Source: JAVJSU01 sp040219275
GTDB taxonomy: Bacteria; Chloroflexota; Anaerolineae; Aggregatilineales; Phototrophicaceae
Assembly: GCA_040219275.1 (NCBI GenBank)
Contig: JAVJSU010000053.1
Span: 1 to 21,894, forward strand
DNA length: 21,894 nucleotides
Direction of reading: 5' to 3'
The stretch's first letter is position 1, and every line of letters starts with the position of its first letter. Shown here piece after piece: positions 1 to 8,789 of this stretch. Position numbers and translations under genes: made by a program. The notes below the pieces were generated by a model. It saw only the letters and a program-made list of their open reading frames with translations. It was not told where the DNA came from and made no database searches.

Positions 1-1
1 T

Positions 2-139
2 TATCAGGCTTGGTTAGCCATCAAAACCAAAGCTGATGAAATTGGCAAAACACTTTATGCAACCGTTCATGATTTATTGTACGAATTTCTCAGAGCAGAA
101 CTACGTGACCCACGTATTCCTGCTCTTGACACTGCTTAG
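2..139 (+). CDS. C-terminal fragment of unrecognised protein (cut by window edge)
   Basis: The frame is open from the first complete codon at position 2 and closes with TAG at 137-139, giving 45 residues that end in DPRIPALDTA. The composition (charged helix-like segments such as KTKADEIGK and EFLRAELRD) looks like real protein rather than a chance frame. However, 45 open codons can arise by chance in roughly one case in ten, and I recognise no family. The 5' part lies outside the window. It is on the opposite strand to the glycosidase operon that ends at 514, so it converges on that operon and is probably unrelated to it. Confidence 0.4.
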   Translation, partial: YQAWLAIKTKADEIGKTLYATVHDLLYEFLRAELRDPRIPALDTA

Positions 140-513
140 AAACGAAAGTCCTACCTACGAAAGATGTCCGTTTACAGACAGCGTGCCCAATTGGTATTGC
201 AATCGAGAATACAAATTGCCCCGCGCGGTTTCGTCATTATATGGAACGAAGTGACGATGGGATCGGAATTTAACATACTTTATCTCTTTTATATCTTACG
301 CCCGGATATGAGTTGCTGTTGGAAATTCGGTAGACTCTACCTTCATCTCATCGCCTACTTTCCTTAGATATTCTCAGCAGATCAACAAGAGTTTATCAGA
401 ACCGAGAAACACGCATCGCTTAAAGCACCTTGCAGTACGGCTTGTAAAGTTTAACGTTGAACTACTTTACGGACTTTCTTTAATTTTCCTGTACGCTACA
501 TTACTCGAAGCCT
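140..513. other. Gene-free convergent intergenic region
   Basis: This stretch of about 370 bases lies between the end of the partial ORF at 139 and the stop codon of the minus-strand GH63-like gene. The short open frames here have no coherent composition. The only structure I see is a 7-bp perfect inverted repeat, GTAAAGT/ACTTTAC, at 444-450 and 464-470. It lies about 45-70 bases beyond the GH63-like stop but has no T-run, so it is a weak terminator candidate at best. No RNA gene or insertion-sequence end is evident. Confidence 0.5.
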
Positions 514-3303
514 TTACTCTGCCTGTGCTTTTATTCTCAACTCGCCAATGTCCGAACCAAACGGTAGATTGATTTGTAGAAATCCAGCATGGGGCATTTT
601 ATATTCGATTATCTCATCGTTCCACATTACGTTATATGATGCATCAGGGTTCATGGTTACTAGAACAGTTACTATTCGTGGAGATACAGTAAGCCGTAAA
701 TTGCCGGTAAAAGTCTTGTGATCAGCGGCAAAGCGTTGCGATTCGACCCATATATTGAAGCCAGTCGTTAATCTACCGGGGCGATGATAAGCGCTGAACC
801 ACGCCAAGACCGGCGATGATAACCCGCCAAATTGATGCCAGCCCGCACCTCGCCCTGTCCCGATGATGAAGTGCTCGAAGCAATAATAAGACTCTCCAAC
901 CTCAGCCTTCCACAGATCAAGGGCGGTGCTGGCAATTTTGTAGGCAAAATCTCCATGACCAAGATCAAGCGCGGTTTTCCATATAAACCATTGATGGGGC
1001 ATCCAGACAGAGCCGTTCCAGTAGCCATCTTTGCGATAATATGGCGCGGTTTGATCCACTGTTGAAAGACCGATGCGTGTCCAGAAGCGTTCAGGGTCTT
1101 GCAAACGCTTGAGCATCAGGGTTTCCTGTTCAGGTGTACACACGTCGGCAATCAAGGGCATAATACCGTCTAAACCCATGTTAAAGTTCACACCATGCTC
1201 ATCCCTTAGCTGACGGATGTCATTATCATCATGTACCACGTAACTGAAATAACCCGCTTCATCGTCCCATGCGAAGCGTTGAAGCGCATCTGAGAGCAGA
1301 TCAGTGTCTTGCTGATAAGCCGCTATATCTTCAGAAAATCCTAAAGCGTTAGCAATTGCTTTTAAGATGTGGGCGCTTCGTATTATGTGGGCGGTGATGG
1401 CGGAACAGGTCGTCTTTTTCGTGATTTCCGTTTCTAGTGTGTGGATTTGGGCAGGGTAATCATCCCATCCACCAGAATCCCACATAAAATATTCCCACGT
1501 TCTCAGTAAATTGGATGGTAGATCGCGGGTGGTCGAACTGCCGAGCCGACCCGCCAGAAACAGATAATATTGGCGCAATGATGGGTAAAATCGCGCTAAC
1601 AATGCGTGGTCTTGTGTGCGATTCCACAGTTCGAGAAATTGATAAATCTGCACGGGAATTGGACTACCATGATGGATGAACGCGCCGTGGGTATTGCCTG
1701 CATCTGTCAAATAGGCATTCAGATTGTCGATTGAGCGTTCAATATCAATTTCCAGCAAGCCCAACCCGATAAAGCCAGAATCCCATGTATAAAGGCAATC
1801 CCACCATTTTCCAGGTGTGTAATGGCGGATGAATTGGCGCTGTGTGTAAATTGGATACACCACATTGATAAGTTCAGTTGCCACCATTCGTTCCTGACTA
1901 AACCGAAAGGATTCACCGGATGGCAGACAATCCAGCGTAAAGGTTTTCTGCCGTGCTGATTCGTAGAGGGTTTCATAATCAGGTGTTGACTGAGACAGAA
2001 ACCGCTTAATGGAATCTGTCACCTGTGCGGTTGTTCCGTTGCAGACGATGCTATGCACCGTTACCGTCGTGTGCGGTGCGAGAAAAATGGGGCGCATGAA
2101 CACATCGGTAAAATGCCCTTTTCCATTGCCTTGATGCACTTCCGTGTAATTATCCGGCACAATCTGACGCAGATAACTGTCCAATTCGTCATGCAATATC
2201 TGTCTAATCCAGCAATCAGGATGGTTCCATGCCACGCCATAGACCATATTTGTATCGGCATATTGCAACATGAGTGTGTTTGGGGATGTGCCTAACCGCG
2301 CTTCTTGTTTGAATGTCCAATCGCGTTCACTGTCCACGTAAGCAATCAGAGGATTATCGGGTAACGCGCCGATGCTTATGTTCGGTTTGTATGTCCAGAT
2401 GTGTTCTTTAAATTGCACATCGCTTACTTGTTCTGCCTCGACCAATGCGAAACCATCCAGATCAATAGCGCTCTCAACCAACGAGGTAAAAGATATTCTA
2501 TGTTCACCTATATCCATTATTCCAAGTGACACATACACCTGTGAAAATCCGAATTCGTCCCGATTATCACCGTTCAACAGAAATTCAGACTCAATGAATC
2601 CATCAATGCGGAATGCCGCTGGATTATTTCCATGAAGTCGATAACGCAAGTTGAGGATTGCATACTGGAATGGTTTTTCAACGTGAACTATGAATGTCAC
2701 CCAATCCCCGATTTCTGCGCCGAAGCCCGTACCGATACCTGACCCATTTGTCAGCCCATGGTCGCGGATTTCTGCCCGCATCATGCCATTCTCGACAAGG
2801 TTGTCTGTTGGGCGAGGCGTGGCAAATCCAAGATCGTCATAATCAAGCGCATCCACCCAGATGCCCGTATGCGGCATGGTCACGTCCATCTGACGGATCG
2901 CCTCATCAGAATATGGGCGCACAGGCGGAAAATTCATCGATGCCATCAGGTGTAACATCAAATTTTGTGGTTGATCGGTATTATTGACAAAAGCACAGCG
3001 CACTAACCGTTCCTGTTCAGAAATCGCCGAGAACGACACATCACAATAAACCTGATCTTTCCATTCGATCTCATAGCGATAGGCATAATAGCTGAGGTCA
3101 GGGGCGGCTTCCCACGCATGATAACCTGATGCCCATTTTTCGTTCGGAATGAGCATTTGTCGCCGATAATGACCGGGAATGATGCTCAAATCAAAGCGAA
3201 GCCCACGTTGCAGATCAGGGATATGGGCGATACCTGCATAACGTTTCGAGTAAGGTCCCCAAGCTGGTAAGTTTAGATCATGACTCTTAGTCGGTTTGGG
3301 CAT
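514..3303 (-). CDS. GH63-like (alpha/alpha)6 glycoside hydrolase
   Basis: A 929-residue protein with no signal peptide, last gene of the nine-gene operon and 54 bases after the kinase gene. The N-terminal half (about 1-430) looks beta-rich. The C-terminal half (about 470-900) looks like the (alpha/alpha)6 barrel of the GH63/GH37/trehalase clan. Visible motifs are WDCLYTWDSGF, then DSGGWDDYP (Asp614 within GWD matches the acid-catalyst motif of this clan), YWNGSVWMPHQWF, and CFEHF with Glu810 as candidate catalytic base, followed by GGLSSPVLAWF. Family members cleave alpha-glucosyl, glucosyl-mannose or mannosyl-glycerate bonds, so an intracellular alpha-glycosidase acting on imported oligosaccharides is likely; exact specificity cannot be read. 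The ATG is preceded by AAAGGA at good spacing. Catalytic residue assignments are by motif memory, not alignment. Confidence 0.8.
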   Translation of the reverse strand: MPKPTKSHDLNLPAWGPYSKRYAGIAHIPDLQRGLRFDLSIIPGHYRRQMLIPNEKWASGYHAWEAAPDLSYYAYRYEIEWKDQVYCDVSFSAISEQERLVRCAFVNNTDQPQNLMLHLMASMNFPPVRPYSDEAIRQMDVTMPHTGIWVDALDYDDLGFATPRPTDNLVENGMMRAEIRDHGLTNGSGIGTGFGAEIGDWVTFIVHVEKPFQYAILNLRYRLHGNNPAAFRIDGFIESEFLLNGDNRDEFGFSQVYVSLGIMDIGEHRISFTSLVESAIDLDGFALVEAEQVSDVQFKEHIWTYKPNISIGALPDNPLIAYVDSERDWTFKQEARLGTSPNTLMLQYADTNMVYGVAWNHPDCWIRQILHDELDSYLRQIVPDNYTEVHQGNGKGHFTDVFMRPIFLAPHTTVTVHSIVCNGTTAQVTDSIKRFLSQSTPDYETLYESARQKTFTLDCLPSGESFRFSQERMVATELINVVYPIYTQRQFIRHYTPGKWWDCLYTWDSGFIGLGLLEIDIERSIDNLNAYLTDAGNTHGAFIHHGSPIPVQIYQFLELWNRTQDHALLARFYPSLRQYYLFLAGRLGSSTTRDLPSNLLRTWEYFMWDSGGWDDYPAQIHTLETEITKKTTCSAITAHIIRSAHILKAIANALGFSEDIAAYQQDTDLLSDALQRFAWDDEAGYFSYVVHDDNDIRQLRDEHGVNFNMGLDGIMPLIADVCTPEQETLMLKRLQDPERFWTRIGLSTVDQTAPYYRKDGYWNGSVWMPHQWFIWKTALDLGHGDFAYKIASTALDLWKAEVGESYYCFEHFIIGTGRGAGWHQFGGLSSPVLAWFSAYHRPGRLTTGFNIWVESQRFAADHKTFTGNLRLTVSPRIVTVLVTMNPDASYNVMWNDEIIEYKMPHAGFLQINLPFGSDIGELRIKAQAE

Positions 3304-3357
3304 GGTGTCCTTTCGCAGGAATAGTGACTCGTGTTGAGTCTTGGGCGTTTTCGTGAC

Positions 3358-4332
3358 TTATAAGCTGGCGTTTAAGTGCTTGATTACTGTGGAGGATAGC
3401 TTACCTTGATGCTGTTGTATGGCAAGCAGACCCGCACCAATCGCCGGGGTAAAGCGGGGTGTTTCTATCTGACAATCTGGTATACGCTGATGCACCGCCG
3501 CTGTGAGGGATTGCATCACAATGTCGCCCGCCTGAGTAATCCCGCCGACACAGGTTAAACGCAAGGAATCCTGTGGAAATGCGAGATAATTGGCAACAGC
3601 TTCCACGCAACGGGCGACTTCTTTCATGCCTGCGTTGATAATTGCAAGCGCAACCTGATCACCTTCTCGCGCGGTCTCAATTACGAGACGACCCAAAGCG
3701 GCGGTTTCGGCTACGCTTATCTGTTGAGTATAAACGCGGTGCATAATCTGCCCGATTTCGCTGATGCCGAGAGAATCAAGTACTGCCTGTTTAAGTAAGG
3801 TAGGTTTGCCACGTGTATCATAGGCTTCGGTAGCGGCTTTCATCGCCTGCACGCCCATCCAATAACCGCCGCCTTCATCTGCGATCAAACTGCCCCAACC
3901 ACCCGCCATCCAGCGTTCACCGTTTGCGTTCATGCCGAAGCAAGAGGTGCCTGTGCCGATAATTTGGACGATTCCCGGTGCGCCACCTAAACCACCCGCT
4001 AACGCCACCCGACAATCATGATCTACGCCGAGAAATGCGTCCGGCGCGAGCTTCAGTGTCTTGCCGATTCCGGTCACAATGTCGCGGTCTGCCCGTGAGA
4101 CCACACCGGCAAGCCCTAAAAACGCCGACGCAAACGACTCCGACGATACCCCTGCGTCATTCGCCGCGATAGTTACTGCTTCGCCGATATTTTGGATAGT
4201 CTGTTCTACGCCAATATAGCCGAAGTTGGACGATCCTGACACACCCGTACCAACCAACCGTCCGCTTGCGTCGAGAATCACGGCTTGCGTTTTCGTTCCG
4301 CCGCCATCAATGCCCAGATAATAGTCTGTCAT
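3358..4332 (-). CDS. BadF/BadG-type sugar kinase (N-acetylglucosamine kinase-like)
   Basis: A 324-residue cytoplasmic ASKHA-fold kinase. The N-terminal phosphate-1 motif GIDGGGTKT (residues 7-15) and the second phosphate motif IIGTGTSCFG are clear. ADEGGGYWMG matches the conserved DEGSG[YG]WIG signature of the GlcNAc-kinase/BadF-BcrA family, and CVGGITQAGD marks the C-terminal adenosine-side motif. Relatives phosphorylate GlcNAc, glucosamine or related hexosamines with ATP. The neighbours here are two phosphomannose isomerases, so phosphorylation of mannose or GlcNAc released from the imported glycan fits. The start overlaps the stop of the upstream isomerase gene (ATGA at 4329-4332), indicating translational coupling. 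Family call is firm; the substrate is inferred from context. Confidence 0.85.
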   Translation of the reverse strand: MTDYYLGIDGGGTKTQAVILDASGRLVGTGVSGSSNFGYIGVEQTIQNIGEAVTIAANDAGVSSESFASAFLGLAGVVSRADRDIVTGIGKTLKLAPDAFLGVDHDCRVALAGGLGGAPGIVQIIGTGTSCFGMNANGERWMAGGWGSLIADEGGGYWMGVQAMKAATEAYDTRGKPTLLKQAVLDSLGISEIGQIMHRVYTQQISVAETAALGRLVIETAREGDQVALAIINAGMKEVARCVEAVANYLAFPQDSLRLTCVGGITQAGDIVMQSLTAAVHQRIPDCQIETPRFTPAIGAGLLAIQQHQGKLSSTVIKHLNASL

Positions 4333-6110
4333 TCCCCGGCTACCTTCATATTTGAGAGGATGACTTTCGCCGTCTGATCGCCATTATTGAGAAGTCGAAA
4401 TTTTCCTGCGCCTGCCGGAACAACAAAGGTCTCTGCATAATTGAATTGTTGGGTCATGCCGTGCGCGGTTTCCAGCAGAATCGTCACACCTTCGACCAGA
4501 CTCATGACCTGTACCGAGCCGTTTGTTTCGATGTCTACGCTTGCACCCGCGTTTAGCTCATAACGGAACACATCGTAAAAGTGGCGTGCATGGGTGGGCA
4601 GGTGGATCAGCTTCCAACCGTCGCCCTGTGCGATTTGGGATGGCTGAGAGAGTAGTTCTCGCTGAACAGCATCGCCCTGCAACTCAAAGCGCAGATTCTC
4701 AAAGGCGCGTTCGATGTTGATCGGGCGCGGTTTGCCGTCCAGATCAAGCCGGAGCCAGTCGTACATTTTGAAAGTGAAAATATAGGGCGTGGCACTGATT
4801 TCCAGCACAAGACTATTCACGCCGGAACAATGTACCGTGCCGTTGGGAATCAAGAACAGGTCGTGTTTATGTGCGGGATGTACCTGCACGAATTTTTCCA
4901 CATCAACGGTTATCCCTTCTACCTGACTTTTTTCAAGCGCAGTGCGAAATTCCGCTGGATTAATCCCCGCTTGAAAGCCAAGATAGACCTGTGCATCCGG
5001 TTTGCAGTCAAGGATGTAGTAGGTTTCGTCCTGTGTGTAGGTCTCCCCGAAATGATATTTGATATATTCGGGGCGCGGGTGACATTGCAACGACAGGTTG
5101 CCGCCATCGAAGGTATCTAAGAAGTCAAACCGGATCGGGAATTCACAACCAAAACGCCCCGCAGAATCGCCGATGATCGCCTGATTGTCATGATACATCA
5201 GGAAGTCGAAGGAGATTTCCAGCAGACAGCCGTCGCTTTCCAGCATCAGTCCATTTTCCGGCACGATCAGTTCAAACGACCACGCATAATTCGGCACATC
5301 ACGCGGGAGTTGCGGGATCTTTTCTTTGATCCACTGCCCGCCCCACGCACCCGGCTCAAACCACGGACGCACGCGGAAATAATTACGGCTCATCGCGGTG
5401 AGTGCCTCACGCATCGTGTCGCCGGAAGTCAAAACAGGCGTATCGGGGCGTTGACTGTCTACGATGAGGTCGATTTTGGGCAATAACAGCGCCTTATGGT
5501 CGTTGAGCACCACCCAATCGACAAAGTAGAAGCGTTTGTACATCGGTTTCGGTGCGCCTGGGGAAGTCGCGCCGAGGTTGGTCACACTGCCTGCCCGTGA
5601 GCGGAATTGAATTTCATTTTTGGGCATATCCACATAGATCAGCAGGGCATCCTCCCAGCCCGCCAGCGCCGCGCCACAGCCGTAAATGATGCTCAATGAA
5701 GCGTCACGATTAGGCATAAGTGACGAGATTTTATCCGCGTCGAAGAAATCCTTCAGTGTGCCGGTAAAGCGTGTCCCAAAGATGGGATCGTCTCCACCTA
5801 AAAAGGGCATGACCAGCGAATCAATTGTCGCTTCCGGCAAGTGTGCGGTGCGAATATCCATCCAACGTGCGGAGATGCCTCTATTGTTTAGCGCCAAATC
5901 AAGTTGTTCGCGCAGATCGTCCCATAACACGCCAATATAGCCATCAATAATCACCTGCGAATGCTTAGTCATGTGTTCGGTGACCGCATCATAACCGATG
6001 CTGATTTTGCCATCGCCAACGGAGAACGCGGGATAGAGGTCATATTGTCCCGCTTGTGTCGGGCTATGCTCAATGGGTGCTAAATCCTGTGAAGTTTTAC
6101 GATACATCAT
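4329..6110 (-). CDS. Long class I mannose-6-phosphate isomerase with extra N-terminal domain
   Basis: Expected to interconvert mannose-6-P and fructose-6-P. The C-terminal part holds the cupin PMI signature: HKHD at 414-417, then LFLIPNGTVHCSG with His427 in the metal-site region, and later a small beta-rich tail. The first ~300 residues are not a canonical PMI; they include DGYIGVLWDDLREQLD and IYGCGAALAGWEDALL and match what I recall of the ~590-residue class I PMI subfamily, whose N-terminal part resembles a kinase-like fold. No Walker A (GxxxxGK[ST]) is visible, so that part is probably not an ATPase. Start: the sequence reads TTG-ATG-ATG. AAGGGA at 6117-6122 lies 6 bases before the ATG at 6110, so that ATG is preferred, giving 593 residues. 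The gene starts 10 bases after the cupin gene and overlaps the kinase gene. Confidence 0.8.
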   Translation of the reverse strand: MMYRKTSQDLAPIEHSPTQAGQYDLYPAFSVGDGKISIGYDAVTEHMTKHSQVIIDGYIGVLWDDLREQLDLALNNRGISARWMDIRTAHLPEATIDSLVMPFLGGDDPIFGTRFTGTLKDFFDADKISSLMPNRDASLSIIYGCGAALAGWEDALLIYVDMPKNEIQFRSRAGSVTNLGATSPGAPKPMYKRFYFVDWVVLNDHKALLLPKIDLIVDSQRPDTPVLTSGDTMREALTAMSRNYFRVRPWFEPGAWGGQWIKEKIPQLPRDVPNYAWSFELIVPENGLMLESDGCLLEISFDFLMYHDNQAIIGDSAGRFGCEFPIRFDFLDTFDGGNLSLQCHPRPEYIKYHFGETYTQDETYYILDCKPDAQVYLGFQAGINPAEFRTALEKSQVEGITVDVEKFVQVHPAHKHDLFLIPNGTVHCSGVNSLVLEISATPYIFTFKMYDWLRLDLDGKPRPINIERAFENLRFELQGDAVQRELLSQPSQIAQGDGWKLIHLPTHARHFYDVFRYELNAGASVDIETNGSVQVMSLVEGVTILLETAHGMTQQFNYAETFVVPAGAGKFRLLNNGDQTAKVILSNMKVAGE

Positions 6111-6120
6111 CAACTATCCC

Positions 6121-6513
6121 TTATTCGCCTTGATCCGGACGCGCATAATCGTCTTCGTAGCGGGTGATGTCTGCCTGTTGCCAATTGCCAAACGCTACTT
6201 CAAGCACCTGTGAAGGGTATTCGCCACCCATTAAGCGGTGTTTGGTATTCGGTGGTATCCAGAATTCCTGCCCCTTTTTCGCGTTGGTGATTTCCTCACC
6301 GACCTGCACAATCGCATCATCGTCCAGCGCAATCCACAATTCGGCGCGCCCTGTGTGCGATTGCAAACTCAGGCGTTGACCGGGTTTGACTGTCATAAGG
6401 CTGACAGTGACTTCTTCGTTGTTGGCGAATTGCTTAAAGCTCCCCCAGGGGCGCTCTACAAAGTCAACAAACGGTTTTTCATCAGGAATGGGTTTGGTCA
6501 CATACTCGCTCAT
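6121..6513 (-). CDS. Type II phosphomannose isomerase cupin domain, stand-alone
   Basis: A 130-residue single-domain cupin corresponding to the C-terminal isomerase half of bifunctional mannose-1-P guanylyltransferase/PMI proteins (ManC/AlgA type). Hallmarks are ERPWGSF (20-26), KPGQRLSLQSH (43-53) with metal-ligand positions Gln51/His53 and Glu58, IPPNTKHRL with His92, and the terminal DITRYEDDYAR typical of this family. It lacks the guanylyltransferase domain, so it should convert mannose-6-P to fructose-6-P only. The ATG overlaps the TGA of the cupin PGI gene (ATGA, 6510-6513), and GAAGG lies upstream inside that gene. It sits next to a second, unrelated-type PMI, which is a redundant pairing. 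Confidence 0.85.
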   Translation of the reverse strand: MSEYVTKPIPDEKPFVDFVERPWGSFKQFANNEEVTVSLMTVKPGQRLSLQSHTGRAELWIALDDDAIVQVGEEITNAKKGQEFWIPPNTKHRLMGGEYPSQVLEVAFGNWQQADITRYEDDYARPDQGE

Positions 6514-7106
6514 GTTGTACCTTCAGGATTTAGGATGGATAAATATTCAGCACGATCCAATAGCGCGGGTTTACCGTCTTTTTCTACAATCACCTGACGG
6601 AAGTTTTTCTCCACTAATGCACCGTAATCGTGTCCGGCACGGGGAGAATAAATGCCGATGTAGGTCAGCGGCTTGTTCCCGGTGTTGACGGTGCGATGCG
6701 CGGTATGACCCGGCACATACACGATCTGATTGGGCAATAGCGACACCATGCGTGATTCGCCGCTCGACTCGTGCTCAAGAAGCATGAACCCTTCGCCGCT
6801 TAGACCGATGTAAATTTCTGCGGCTTCTCGCCATTCGTGGTAATGTCCTTTGGTGAGGAAGTATTCATCGCCAACTTTGCCCGGATAGAGCGTGCCGAAC
6901 CCACAGACAAGATCACCATCACCATCCGCGACTTCCCAACTAGAGACACGATAGAGCACAGGGTCGTTTTCGGTGAGCATCGCATCGAAACGGGATTGAT
7001 CGGCAAATGCACCGTTCAGGTCAGATAGTCGCCGGATAGTTACATCTGCGTTTTCCACTTCCGGCGCGCTTGGATCAAATTTAAGCGAAAGTAATTTTGG
7101 AAACAT
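6510..7106 (-). CDS. Cupin-type glucose-6-phosphate isomerase
   Basis: Predicted 198-residue cupin phosphoglucose isomerase of the archaeal/cPGI type, interconverting glucose-6-P and fructose-6-P. The signature GHYHEWREAAEIY places His88, His90 and Glu97 at the same numbers I recall for the metal ligands of the Pyrococcus furiosus enzyme. The fourth ligand is probably His137 in VPGHTAHRTVN. Start choice: an in-frame ATG lies at 7130, but AGAGG at 7112-7116 is spaced 5 bases from the ATG at 7106, and the resulting N-terminus MFPKLLSLKFDP fits the family. The gene lies 45 bases after the DUF1349 gene. This isomerase type is well known in Archaea and scattered in bacteria. Confidence 0.85.
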   Translation of the reverse strand: MFPKLLSLKFDPSAPEVENADVTIRRLSDLNGAFADQSRFDAMLTENDPVLYRVSSWEVADGDGDLVCGFGTLYPGKVGDEYFLTKGHYHEWREAAEIYIGLSGEGFMLLEHESSGESRMVSLLPNQIVYVPGHTAHRTVNTGNKPLTYIGIYSPRAGHDYGALVEKNFRQVIVEKDGKPALLDRAEYLSILNPEGTT

Positions 7107-7151
7107 CTTTACCTCTTGTTTTATGGTCATTTAACCTGTTTAGCCACAACC

Positions 7152-7682
7152 TTACGACAGCACAAAATCCTCGAAGGTCACGTCGAAGCCGTCCCCCTGT
7201 GGCGCGGCACACATCATGCCGACCTGTAGTTCTGCTTTTGCGCTCAAATACCCCTGCCGGATGAGCGTGAAGGTGTCGCCATCGCGTGAGAATGACACCT
7301 CAATCGCCGATCCTTTTCGCTGAGCGCGTATCCAGATGGATACCGGATTATCTGCCAGTGGCACAATCGACCAGTCGGAGAAATCACGCGTGATAACCGC
7401 GCTGGCTTGCTGTACACCTTCGAGATATTCGATCCCGCATTTCATCCAGATCATTTCATTTTCGCGCACCATCAATCCGGCTTGATCGTAAAGCGTGGCA
7501 TAGTCTCCGGTAACTTTAACGGAGGCGGTGAAGTCACCCATAACGGTCTGATAGTAAAACGACGCGTCATCTTTAATAAAGTCGTGTAAGGTCACCCGCC
7601 AATAATCGGTTTTGCCAGCGGTTGTCACGATGAGCTTGCCGTCTTTTTCTGCCCAGATTTTGGGTTCGTTGTACCAGTTCAC
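7152..7682 (-). CDS. DUF1349 family protein (concanavalin-like fold)
   Basis: A 176-residue protein whose pattern matches DUF1349 (regulation of enolase 1-like). The N-terminal WYNEP and DGKLIVTTAGKTDYW are followed by GDFTASVKVTGDYATLYDQAGLMVR, then a middle strand with WMKCGIEYLEG, and a C-terminal MMCAAPQGDGF segment. The family has a lectin-like beta sandwich; molecular function is largely unknown, and carbohydrate binding is only suggested by fold. No signal peptide is present, so it is cytoplasmic like its neighbours. The start codon is GTG (7680-7682) preceded closely by GGAGGG (7686-7691). It lies 43 bases after the epimerase gene and 45 before the isomerase gene. Confidence 0.8.
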   Translation of the reverse strand: MNWYNEPKIWAEKDGKLIVTTAGKTDYWRVTLHDFIKDDASFYYQTVMGDFTASVKVTGDYATLYDQAGLMVRENEMIWMKCGIEYLEGVQQASAVITRDFSDWSIVPLADNPVSIWIRAQRKGSAIEVSFSRDGDTFTLIRQGYLSAKAELQVGMMCAAPQGDGFDVTFEDFVLS

Positions 7683-7725
7683 ATTCCCTCCAGAAAATCG
7701 TCAAATTTGTGACGCGAATGCTAGA

Positions 7726-8751
7726 TTAAGTCTCGCGCACGGAATATTGTGGCTCAAAGCCGAGTAAATGCTGTGCTTTCTTGATGCTGATTAGCGATGC
7801 TTTGCCTTCTAATTGTCCTTCAAGAATCGCGACATCCGGGAAAAAGAGGCGCACCAGAGTCTTCGCGTCATACTCCGCAAAGTTGCCCGTATCGTTGATG
7901 AAGAGTGGTTGACTGCCTTTAAAGTCGGCTGTGAGTGACTTGATGAACGCCTGTACCGTGTCGCGCACATCGACCAGCCCCCACAGCATGTTGCGATGCC
8001 ACAAATAAGCATCCCATAAATTGTGGGTGATGCCGTCAACCTGATCTTCCGGCGGTTTTTCTTTCTTCGTCCCAAATTCCAGAGCGCGTTCCGCCCGGAA
8101 TGCCAGCGTGTGTTTGCGGACTTTGACTAGCAGGCGTTTCCATTCATCTTCGGGGATTTTCAGAAATTCATCGATGTAACCGGCGGCAGTGTCACGCATC
8201 GCATAGTAGTCTTCACTTTTGAAAAACTCTGCTGGAAAGACAGCTGGTAAACGGATCGCTGTGCTGGAAATTTTGTCTCGTCGCCAGAAATATGCGCCGA
8301 TGTCCTCGCTGAGTTGCTTGGAAAGCGAGTACGGATCTGTGGTTTGTTGCGATTGCGTTTCGTCAATTGGAAAATGATCCGGCACGAATTCACCCACTGT
8401 CCATGTGACACCGATGGCGTTTACAGAACTCGCCTGAGTGATTCGTTTGATGCCCTCCTGTGCCGCCGCCTCATAGACGTTGTATGTGCCGGTGACGTTG
8501 ATATGAAATGTCACGGATCCGGTTGCATAGATAGGCGAGGGCAATGCCGCGAGGTGAATGACGCTATCGCAACCGCGCACCTGTTCGCGGACTGCATCGA
8601 AATCGCGCACATCACACATGGCATATTCCACATCGGGATGCGCCGATTCTTCGTTAATGTCGATGGCGCGCACATCATAGCCTTGTTCCAGCAATTGTCT
8701 AACTGCGTCTTTGCCGATTAATCCGTTTGCGCCAGTGACTAAAACTTTCAT
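7726..8751 (-). CDS. NAD(P)-dependent epimerase/dehydratase (extended SDR)
   Basis: A 341-residue extended short-chain dehydrogenase/reductase. The Rossmann nucleotide motif GANGLIG is at 7-13 and an acidic residue (Asp31) after the second strand favours NAD+. HLAALPSP (66-73) is the usual active-site strand, QASSVNA holds the catalytic Ser, and YSLSK gives Tyr141 and Lys145. Members act on sugar nucleotides or free sugars and sugar acids (4-epimerases, uronate or aldose dehydrogenases). In this catabolic operon, oxidation or epimerisation of a released sugar is likelier than nucleotide-sugar synthesis, but the substrate cannot be read. The ATG has GGGAAG about 9 bases upstream. Confidence 0.85.
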   Translation of the reverse strand: MKVLVTGANGLIGKDAVRQLLEQGYDVRAIDINEESAHPDVEYAMCDVRDFDAVREQVRGCDSVIHLAALPSPIYATGSVTFHINVTGTYNVYEAAAQEGIKRITQASSVNAIGVTWTVGEFVPDHFPIDETQSQQTTDPYSLSKQLSEDIGAYFWRRDKISSTAIRLPAVFPAEFFKSEDYYAMRDTAAGYIDEFLKIPEDEWKRLLVKVRKHTLAFRAERALEFGTKKEKPPEDQVDGITHNLWDAYLWHRNMLWGLVDVRDTVQAFIKSLTADFKGSQPLFINDTGNFAEYDAKTLVRLFFPDVAILEGQLEGKASLISIKKAQHLLGFEPQYSVRET

Positions 8752-8789
8752 CGCGTAATCTTCCCTGCTTCAATAAATAAAATGATTTC

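Noticed and set aside
36..367. Overlapping short plus-strand frames near the left edge (72 and 67 codons)
   Set aside because: Cysteine/tyrosine-rich, no ribosome sites, no family resemblance; treated as non-coding.
444..470. GTAAAGT/ACTTTAC inverted repeat as terminator of the glycosidase operon
   Set aside because: AT-rich 7-bp stem with no T-run in either direction; not enough to call a terminator.
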